DNA of 48,661 nt, from assembly GCA_016866995.1 (NCBI GenBank), contig VGKQ01000006.1, forward strand, positions 1 to 48,661, in the 5' to 3' direction. Both the position numbers and the translations under genes were made by a program. The notes beneath the pieces are model-generated. The model worked only from the letters and a program-made list of their open reading frames with translations, did not search any database and was not told the origin of the DNA. Positions within the stretch are counted from its first letter, which is position 1; each line of letters opens with the position of its first letter. Shown one piece after another: positions 21,594 to 28,039 of the stretch. The stretch comes from Candidatus Pacearchaeota archaeon (GTDB taxonomy: Archaea > Nanobdellota > Nanobdellia > Pacearchaeales > GW2011-AR1).

Positions 21594-22904
21594 TTATTTA
21601 GTCTCGGAGAATTGCTCGGCAACAGAAAGCATCAAGCTCTCAGAAAATCTCGGGGCAAGAACTTGAAGCCCGACAGGAACATTATCAATCTTCCCAGCAG
21701 GCACACTAATTGCAGGAATTTCAGCTAAATTAGCTAAAACAGTTAAAACATCATAACCATACATCTCCTCAACTGAAATCTTCGAATTAAGTTTATGAGG
21801 CAATCTTGGCACAGTTGGCATAATTATAACATCAACGTCTTTGAAAGCATCTTCAAACTCTTTCTTAATTATGTTTTTAGCCTTAAGAGCACGACGATAA
21901 TACAATCCCTTAAATTCTGCTTTTGAAATCTCGCTCCCTCCTAAAATTCTTCTTAAAACCTCTTCTCCACAGCTTTCCTCAATCTTCTTCCCAAATCTTC
22001 TTCCGTCAAATTTTCTTGTTCCTGAAAAAAATTCAACATAACAAATAGGATAGTAAGTCTGAACTCCTAAATTCACATGCTCAAGTTTAATGTCAACTAA
22101 CTCCCAATTATTTTTCTTCGCAATCTCATTAACTTTATCATCAATTAATTTGTTTATCCTAGAATCTTGTATATTAATTTTAGGAATTCCTATTGTAATT
22201 TTATTTAATTTTTCTAATCTTATTTCCTTGCTCTCAAATGATGTAGCATCTTTCTCATCCTTGCCTTTTATAACATTCAGCAATAAAACAGCATCATCAA
22301 TATTTTTAGAAAAAACTCCAATCTGGTCCAAGCTCATAGATAAATCAATTAAACCATATCTTGAAACTAGTCCATAACTTGGCTTAACTCCTATAACACC
22401 GCAGTGAGAAGCAGGATTTCTTATGCTCCCCCCTGTATCAGAGCCAAGAGCTAAATCACAAAATCCTGCAGCTACAGCAGCAGCTGAGCCAGAACTCGAA
22501 CCACCAGGAATTAAATCCAAGCAAGCAGGATTTTTACAAGGAGAAAATGCAGAAGTTTCCCCAGATGAACCACAAGCAAACTCATCCATATTTGTAATTC
22601 CAATAATTAATCCATCTTCTTTCTTAATTTTTTCAATCACGCTAGCATCATAACCAGAAATATAATCTTTCAAAGTTAAAGAAGCACAACTTGCTTGCAA
22701 ATTTTTCACATTTATATTTGCCTTGACTGCAATAATTTTTCCAGCTAATTTTCCTGCTTTTCCTTTTTCCAGTTTTTTGTCAATTTCTTTTGCTTCTTTC
22801 TCGGAATTAGGATTTATTTGCAAAATTGCATTTATCTTTTTCCCTTTCTGATTGTTTTTTTCAATTTCTTTCAAGTATATCTGAAGTCTCTTTTCTGTTT
22901 CCAT
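21594..22904 (-). CDS. gatA: Asp/Glu-tRNA amidotransferase subunit A
   Basis: Glutaminase/amidase subunit of GatCAB, which releases ammonia from glutamine to amidate Asp-tRNA(Asn) or Glu-tRNA(Gln). The amidase signature GGSSSGSAAAVAAG (about 135-148) is intact, with the catalytic Ser-cis-Ser-Lys elements in AVKANINVKN and SDTGGSIRNPASHCG. Length of 436 residues is slightly short but complete, ending in SVAEQFSETK. Its start overlaps the upstream gene by 34 bases. GatC is encoded two genes upstream; GatB is not in this window. Confidence 0.93.
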   Translation of the reverse strand: METEKRLQIYLKEIEKNNQKGKKINAILQINPNSEKEAKEIDKKLEKGKAGKLAGKIIAVKANINVKNLQASCASLTLKDYISGYDASVIEKIKKEDGLIIGITNMDEFACGSSGETSAFSPCKNPACLDLIPGGSSSGSAAAVAAGFCDLALGSDTGGSIRNPASHCGVIGVKPSYGLVSRYGLIDLSMSLDQIGVFSKNIDDAVLLLNVIKGKDEKDATSFESKEIRLEKLNKITIGIPKINIQDSRINKLIDDKVNEIAKKNNWELVDIKLEHVNLGVQTYYPICYVEFFSGTRKFDGRRFGKKIEESCGEEVLRRILGGSEISKAEFKGLYYRRALKAKNIIKKEFEDAFKDVDVIIMPTVPRLPHKLNSKISVEEMYGYDVLTVLANLAEIPAISVPAGKIDNVPVGLQVLAPRFSESLMLSVAEQFSETK

Positions 22905-23410
22905 ATTTGTCTATTAATTTTTCTTGCTCTTTGTTTTTTTCCACTTTCTAAAATATCTCTGTGGATATGAACTACTGGAACTTCCCACTGCTCATTTTTA
23001 TATGGGTCTCTAAAGTCCATTTCATAATTATGATAATTTTCTGTTCTTGCTTGTCTCATATAACTTGAAAAAATTTTGTTGCATAATCCATGATAAAGCT
23101 CTTTATATGCTCCCTGAAGTTCTGAACTAAGTAATTCAATCAATCCAATAACATCTGTTTCAAAATTAGAAAACACATTTCCAAGAGGATTGTCAAATCT
23201 TGCAAGTTGTTTTAGTTTTTCTACCAATTTTCTTCTTAAAATAAAATTAGGATTTTCTAATCTTAATGAGTATCTTGCTATTTCCTGCTCTGCCCTATCA
23301 ATAATAGAATCAATTGTCTGTTTCGAATCTTCATTTCTAACAATTTGTTCAATTCTCTCTATTAGTTCTGCCTCTTTTGCTTCAATTCTCGGCTCTAATA
23401 AAATTGTCAT
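22871..23410 (-). CDS. uncharacterised helical protein between aroQ-like and gatA
   Basis: Unrecognised, 179 residues, no signal or membrane segment. The N-terminal half is a charged helix-rich region (IEAKEAELIERIEQIV); the C-terminal part is basic and carries YHNYEMDFRDPY and EVPVVHIHRDIL. It overlaps the chorismate mutase gene by four bases and gatA by 34, so it is translationally coupled inside the gatC-gatA operon. A tRNA-dependent role is possible only by association. Confidence 0.6.
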   Translation of the reverse strand: MTILLEPRIEAKEAELIERIEQIVRNEDSKQTIDSIIDRAEQEIARYSLRLENPNFILRRKLVEKLKQLARFDNPLGNVFSNFETDVIGLIELLSSELQGAYKELYHGLCNKIFSSYMRQARTENYHNYEMDFRDPYKNEQWEVPVVHIHRDILESGKKQRARKINRQIWKQKRDFRYT

Positions 23411-23658
23411 TTCTGCATCTCCTTAGATTCCTTAAATATTAAATTAAACAATTCACTAATAAACTTTCTTGATAACCTTGAATTATTTGCTTCCTTGTTA
23501 ATTATCTCATTTTCTCTCTCACAATCTTCTACTGGAATATGATTTTCTTTTTTTATTTCTCCAATCTTCTTGCTTATTTCAAATCTTTTTTCAATTAATT
23601 TTAATATTTTTGCATCTGTCTTATCTATTTCTCTTCTAAGTTCTGTTATTGCGTCCAT
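23407..23658 (-). CDS. chorismate mutase, AroQ-type
   Basis: About 83 residues from MDAITEL. All-helical AroQ fold with LRREIDKTDAKILKLIEKR, the catalytic Arg near the start, KKIGEIKKENHIPVEDCEREN and a last helix ELFNLIFKES. It would convert chorismate to prephenate. Other aromatic-pathway genes are absent from the window, so it may be an orphan. It overlaps gatC by 13 bases and sits in the gat operon. The 24 bases upstream also read in frame but add no family-like sequence. Confidence 0.82.
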   Translation of the reverse strand: MDAITELRREIDKTDAKILKLIEKRFEISKKIGEIKKENHIPVEDCERENEIINKEANNSRLSRKFISELFNLIFKESKEMQK

Positions 23659-23891
23659 TTTCCCTTCTCTGCCTCTATGCATTCATCTTTTTTTCTTTTT
23701 GCATTCTTAAACATAATTTCTCGAAAATCAGAATCAGTTTTCCATGTCTCAGTCTCATTTCTCTCGCATTCATCTCTCTCAACTCTTGCTTCTTCTAATT
23801 TCTCTTTTTCAATCTTTTCTAGTGCAGAATGAAAATTATCCATAATTTTCTTTGCTTGCTTCAAGATTTCTTCTTTGTCTGGCTGTTTCAT
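23646..23891 (-). CDS. gatC: probable amidotransferase subunit GatC
   Basis: 81 residues. The helix IMDNFHSALEKIEKEKL and the tail DFREIMFKNAKRKKDECIEAEKGKW match the short archaeal GatC-like proteins, which bridge GatA and GatB. The central stretch is very acidic. Position as the first gene of an operon ending in gatA supports the call. The alternative is an unrelated small charged protein, because GatC is poorly conserved. Confidence 0.65.
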   Translation of the reverse strand: MKQPDKEEILKQAKKIMDNFHSALEKIEKEKLEEARVERDECERNETETWKTDSDFREIMFKNAKRKKDECIEAEKGKWTQ

Positions 23892-23921
23892 ATAATAAGA
23901 AGATAGAAGTATTTTATAAGT

Positions 23922-24226
23922 TTATTGTTTCTTCAAAGCATCTATGCTCACTACAAATTTGTGATTAATCTGGCTTATTCTTAAAGGCACAAACCAGCAG
24001 TTTTTATACTCTTTTTTATTTCTAATAAATTTTTTAAGCTCACTCCAAATTGGTTCTGCCAAGACTTGAAAATCCAGAATTCCTTTTTTAATAGATGATT
24101 GAATACTTTATTATTTTTCATATTTATCTCTAAATCAATTGTATCAAGAACAATAAATTTTTTGTTTGTATCAAGAGCAGGGAAGTAAAAATTTCCAGTG
24201 GCAAGAATTTTAAATTTTCTTTCCAT
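23922..24226 (-). CDS. unknown gene with in-phase A AAA AAG slip site (frameshifted, about 101 aa)
   Basis: Frame 0 starts MERKFKILATGNFYFPA at 24226 and passes the minus-strand slippery heptamer A AAA AAG (about 24089-24083). In frame 0 it soon gives low-quality sequence and stops at 23981. A -1 shift at the heptamer instead continues GILDFQVLAEPIWSELKK, then NCWFVPLRISQINHKF, to a stop at 23922. The -1 product looks far more protein-like. The gene follows the wHTH gene directly. Either programmed -1 shifting or a lost A (mutation or sequencing error) explains it. Confidence 0.6.
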
Positions 24227-24228
24227 AA

Positions 24229-24528
24229 TCAAACAGGAATTTCAACGCCCTTAACAAGATTCCAGTCTAATCTTATTAATTGCTGGACAGCAGGGTTTTT
24301 TATATTTAACTTATATAAATCAGACTTTCCAACTCTTCGTGTTTTTATTACAATATTATTTTTCTCAAGATTATTCCAGAATGTCTGCAAAGTAGAATAG
24401 GAAACACCAGAATTTCTTGCTATCTCTGTTAAAGGATAATCGTATAATTGAAATCCAATTAAAAAATCCAAAACTCTCATTACCGGATTGCTTCCAAATA
24501 CTTCTATAAAAACTGTTTCGTTTTCCAT
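24229..24528 (-). CDS. winged-helix DNA-binding protein
   Basis: About 99 residues from MENETVFIEVFG. A winged helix-turn-helix is clear: VMRVLDFLIGFQLYD, LTEIARNSGVSYSTLQTFW as the recognition helix region, and NNIVIKTRRVGKSDLYKLN as the wing. The ATG at 24528 has the AT box CATTTATAAATG about 20-30 bases upstream, so it is preferred to an upstream in-frame start. Its stop nearly touches the frameshifted gene; the two look like a regulator-effector pair. Confidence 0.78.
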   Translation of the reverse strand: MENETVFIEVFGSNPVMRVLDFLIGFQLYDYPLTEIARNSGVSYSTLQTFWNNLEKNNIVIKTRRVGKSDLYKLNIKNPAVQQLIRLDWNLVKGVEIPV

Positions 24529-24663
24529 AGAGATTGTAGGATTCCTGCATTTATAAATGTTTCTATTTATGTTTTTTATTAACAATTATTGAAATATTAT
24601 TAAATATTTAAAGGGTTTTTTCTTAGAAAAATAGTGGGGATTTAGAACAAAAAAGAGGTAAAA

Positions 24664-24942
24664 ATGGTTTTTAGTGATGAAGATAACATTAAAGCTACTT
24701 TGCTTTATAATCTAAGAAGAAAAAGAATTATTGGAAACAAGCACACTCATTTTGATACATTAAAAAGTGGATTTCCGAGCCATCAAGGAAAAGATGTTGA
24801 TAAAATAGCTCATGAATTAATAAAAAAAGGTTATATCTTAACTAAGCCAACTAATTATGGATTGCAAGTTTCTCTGAATAAAGAAAAAATCCAGGAAATT
24901 GAACTGTTTATAAAAAAAGTTTTGGGGTTAAATTTTGAATAA
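24664..24942 (+). CDS. small winged-helix-like protein, 92 aa
   Basis: Short conserved-looking protein with GNKHTHFDTLKSGFPSHQ, then DKIAHELIKKGYILTKPT and VSLNKEKIQEIE, a pattern of three helices and a wing. It probably binds DNA or RNA. An AGAGGT site precedes the ATG by about five bases. It is convergent with the sugar isomerase gene and divergent from the wHTH pair. Confidence 0.65.
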   Translation: MVFSDEDNIKATLLYNLRRKRIIGNKHTHFDTLKSGFPSHQGKDVDKIAHELIKKGYILTKPTNYGLQVSLNKEKIQEIELFIKKVLGLNFE

Positions 24943-24960
24943 AAACTAAGTTTTATAAAG

Positions 24961-25728
24961 TTATTCAGAATTCCATAATTTTCTTAATTTATCCTTGCTT
25001 CTTAACAAGTCTTTATTATTGCCCTTAAAAATTTCTAAAGTAATAGTCCCATCATAATCATATTTTCTCAATTCTCTTATAACTTTTTCAATATCAATAT
25101 TTCCTTTTCCTAATGGCAGATGCTCATCTTCTTTTCCATGATTGTCATGCAAATGTATATGCACTAATTTTTTATGAAATTTTTTTATAAAATCATTTAT
25201 TTTTTTCTTATATAGATTTGCATGCCCTATATCTAAATGAAAATATAATTCAGAAACATTGCTTAAAATTTTTGAAACATTTTTAAGATTGTCTCTTTCT
25301 GTATCAATTGGCTCATACATCAAGCGAAGATTGTAATTTCTTGATATTTTTACTAATTTTTTTAGTGTTTCAATTTGATATTCAACTCCTTCATTATCAG
25401 AAAAAATACTTGGAGGCCAAAATGCATGAATTGTAACATACTCGACTTTCAATTGCCTAAAAATCTTAAAATATCTTTCAGCTTCTTTAATTGCACATTC
25501 TCTAATTAATTTTATAGGAGAACCTATAGGAAGATACCATGCAGTATGCCCGACTGCAGATAAATTATATTTTTTTAATATTGATTTAACTTGAGCAATA
25601 TTAATTTTTTCAGGAACAGCAATATCCTCTTCTAAAAACAAATCAACAAAATCAAATTTATGCTTGCCTATCCATTCAATTCTTTTGATTACATCTTTTC
25701 TTGGGTGAATAATATATCCTATTTTCAT
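24961..25728 (-). CDS. TIM-barrel sugar isomerase/endonuclease-like protein
   Basis: 255 residues of the AP endonuclease 2/xylose isomerase-like family. Metal-binding residues of the barrel are visible in VTIHAFW, LMYEPIDTE, FHLDIGHANL, VHIHLHDNHGKEDEH and ITLEIFKG. The HxHDNxG motif is typical of sugar phosphate isomerases/epimerases, but endonuclease IV relatives share the fold, so the substrate is open. It lies just after aspS on the same strand. Confidence 0.85.
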   Translation of the reverse strand: MKIGYIIHPRKDVIKRIEWIGKHKFDFVDLFLEEDIAVPEKINIAQVKSILKKYNLSAVGHTAWYLPIGSPIKLIRECAIKEAERYFKIFRQLKVEYVTIHAFWPPSIFSDNEGVEYQIETLKKLVKISRNYNLRLMYEPIDTERDNLKNVSKILSNVSELYFHLDIGHANLYKKKINDFIKKFHKKLVHIHLHDNHGKEDEHLPLGKGNIDIEKVIRELRKYDYDGTITLEIFKGNNKDLLRSKDKLRKLWNSE

Positions 25729-25762
25729 GTCTATTAATAAGAATTAAGTTTTATAAATCTAA

Positions 25763-27031
25763 TTAAGGCACAAGTCTATCCCTGTCTCTCGGAAACATGC
25801 AAGCTTCTCTGATATTTCCAAGATTAAGCAAAACCATTGTAAATCTTTCCAAACCAATGCTCCAGCCTGCATGTTCAGGAGCACCATATCTGAAGCTGTC
25901 AATATAGCTCTTAAAATCTTTAGGATTCAGTCCTTTCTTTTTTATCATTTTCTCAAGCAATTCTGGAATATGAATTCTCTGTCCTCCTGAAGAAATTTCA
26001 ATTCCTCTGTAAAGAGCATCAAACCCCTCTGTATATTTTGCATTCTTTTCCTGATTTTTTGGCATAATGTAAAATGGTTTGATTGAAGAAGGCCAAGAAT
26101 GTGTAAAAACAACTGAATCAGGATACATCTCACAAAGCTTTTTCTCTTGTTCTGGAGTGAAGTCCTCTCCTATCTTTCCCTTGACTTTCTTAATTGCTTC
26201 TTCATATGAAAGATAAACTCCTTTTGGAACTTTTAATTTAACATTAAGTAAATCAAGTTCTTTTTCGCATCTCTCTATCACTTGTCTAACTATATACTGA
26301 ATAACTTCCTCTAATTCTTTCATAATTATTTCTTGATTTGCAAATGCCATCTCTATATCCATCTGTCTGCTCTCATTCAAGTGCCTTATTGTATTATGCT
26401 TCTCTGCTCTCCAAACAGGAGTAATTGTCATTGCTTTTTCCATTGAACATGCTATCATTTGTTTATATAATTGTGGAGATTGAGCAAGATAAGCATTTTT
26501 CTCAAAATATTTTGCAGGAAATAATTCTGTGCCTCCTTCACTTGCACTTGAAATTATAGAGGGTGGCTGAAATTCAACAAATCCTTTTTTTATAAAGTGC
26601 TCTCTGAATGCAGTAGAAATTACAGATTGAATTTTGAAAATTGCCTGAGTTCTTTTTCTGTGCAAATCTAAAAACCTGTAATCTAATCTTTTCGGCAGCT
26701 CTGTTTTTGAAAAATCAGAAACATCTATAGGAAGAGGCTGTTCAGCTTCTGCAATTACTTCAATTTTTTCAGGAACAATCTCAATTCCTCCTGGTGCTTG
26801 TTTTGATTTAACAAGATTTCCAGAAACAGAAATCACATTCTCGCGGGATTGATTCATTTTCTTAAATTCAGAATTATCTTTCACAGCCACAACTTGAATA
26901 ATCCCAGTTACATCCCGCAAAATAAGAAATCTGATTTTTCCAAGTTCTCTTGTCTCATGAACCCACCCTTTCACAAGAACTTTCTCCTCTTTTCCTTTTT
27001 CCAATATGTCTTTTATGTATCTGCGTTCCAT
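25763..27031 (-). CDS. aspS: aspartyl-tRNA synthetase, archaeal type, probably non-discriminating
   Basis: 422 residues. An N-terminal OB-fold anticodon domain (about 1-100) precedes the class II core with motif 2 FRAE-type (VWRAEKHNTIRHLNE) and motif 3 GWSIGLERFTM. From established work on archaeal AspRS, Trp and Lys at two anticodon-contacting sites restrict the enzyme to tRNA-Asp, while His and Pro allow tRNA-Asn as well. Here the sites read GWVHE (H25) and KQAPGG (P80), the relaxed state. It would then supply Asp-tRNA(Asn) to GatCAB. Confidence 0.94.
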   Translation of the reverse strand: MERRYIKDILEKGKEEKVLVKGWVHETRELGKIRFLILRDVTGIIQVVAVKDNSEFKKMNQSRENVISVSGNLVKSKQAPGGIEIVPEKIEVIAEAEQPLPIDVSDFSKTELPKRLDYRFLDLHRKRTQAIFKIQSVISTAFREHFIKKGFVEFQPPSIISSASEGGTELFPAKYFEKNAYLAQSPQLYKQMIACSMEKAMTITPVWRAEKHNTIRHLNESRQMDIEMAFANQEIIMKELEEVIQYIVRQVIERCEKELDLLNVKLKVPKGVYLSYEEAIKKVKGKIGEDFTPEQEKKLCEMYPDSVVFTHSWPSSIKPFYIMPKNQEKNAKYTEGFDALYRGIEISSGGQRIHIPELLEKMIKKKGLNPKDFKSYIDSFRYGAPEHAGWSIGLERFTMVLLNLGNIREACMFPRDRDRLVP

Positions 27032-27079
27032 GTTTATCTCCTGATTTTTAGATTTATAAACATTTAGTGAGGCTCTTTT

Positions 27080-27763
27080 CTATATTTTAACTTTTCTTTT
27101 AAAAAACAAAATTTCTTTTTTACCACCACTCACTTTTTCAAGTTCATAATTTGTCATCAAGGACTCTAACTTTTGTGAACATTCTTTGACTATTTTTGAT
27201 GCAGAACCAATGCCTGAGACTATAAAAATTGTAGGATTATGCGATGAAACTATTGTCAATGCACTTTGTATCACTCTTTCAGGCTTGTCTTGTCCAGTTA
27301 CAAAAAGAGTATGCTTTTCAATATTTTCCAAGATATTAAGTATCTTTTCTTCTAATTCTTCTTCAGAAGAAATATCTTCAATTAAAAGCCCTATATATCT
27401 GTTTAAAATGCCATTCTGCACAAAATAAGAGATATGAAGACCTCTTACTTCATATTTTTTCAGTATTTTCTGTTGCAAGTTTGTAACTCTTTCTATATCA
27501 TTTTCTATCTTTCTTAAAGTTAAGCCCAACCTCGTCAAAAATAGAATATCTTTATTTTTGATATATTTGCTATAAAACTTGCTCTCACCAGAAGCATATT
27601 GCTCCTTAACAACTTCTATAACACTTTTATCTTGAATAAAAGCAAGTTTTCTATCCTTAAACTTTCTTATCCATTCTTTTATTTTTTCAGATGAAAGCTC
27701 AATAATTCCTTTTGTAATCCCAGCAGCAGCACTCTCAATAGGGTCATCAGAAGACATCTCCAA
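27080..27763 (-). CDS. uncharacterised protein downstream of the restriction-modification gene
   Basis: Unrecognised, 227 residues, soluble. An acidic N-terminus is followed by a helical stretch (about 70-105) and an alpha/beta C-terminal region with PTIFIVSGIGSASKIVKEC. It overlaps the 84-residue gene by 17 bases and lies in the same direction as the type IIG gene. It may be an accessory defence gene, but no motif proves it. Confidence 0.55.
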   Translation of the reverse strand: MEMSSDDPIESAAAGITKGIIELSSEKIKEWIRKFKDRKLAFIQDKSVIEVVKEQYASGESKFYSKYIKNKDILFLTRLGLTLRKIENDIERVTNLQQKILKKYEVRGLHISYFVQNGILNRYIGLLIEDISSEEELEEKILNILENIEKHTLFVTGQDKPERVIQSALTIVSSHNPTIFIVSGIGSASKIVKECSQKLESLMTNYELEKVSGGKKEILFFKRKVKI

Positions 27764-27989
27764 ACTCCTCGATATACTTGGAAATACTTAGCTCATTATT
27801 GTCAAGAACTATTTCGCTACCTGGAAGAATAACCATATTTTCTACTTCTACTGGTATCTCTAAGTATCTGTCAAGAACTTTGTTTCCATTAGAATCCAAC
27901 ACAAATTTGCCATTTGAGCCATAACCTAGCTCTTCAAGTAATAAAATCTTCGAGTTCATAGAAACATTTTTTAATGACACAAGCTCCAT
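27747..27989 (-). CDS. uncharacterised small protein
   Basis: 80 residues from the ATG at 27989 (GAGAGG lies about five bases before it); a TTG four codons upstream also exists. Beta-rich pattern (LVSLKNVSMNSKILLLEEL, then PGSEIVLDNNELSISK). No recognised family. An AT box at 28026-28038 gives it its own promoter, with the next gene coupled by a 17-base overlap. Confidence 0.5.
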   Translation of the reverse strand: MELVSLKNVSMNSKILLLEELGYGSNGKFVLDSNGNKVLDRYLEIPVEVENMVILPGSEIVLDNNELSISKYIEEFGDVF

Positions 27990-28039
27990 TTTGCCTCTCA
28001 ACCTCTTATTAATATAGTTTGTTACCTATTTAAATTTTA

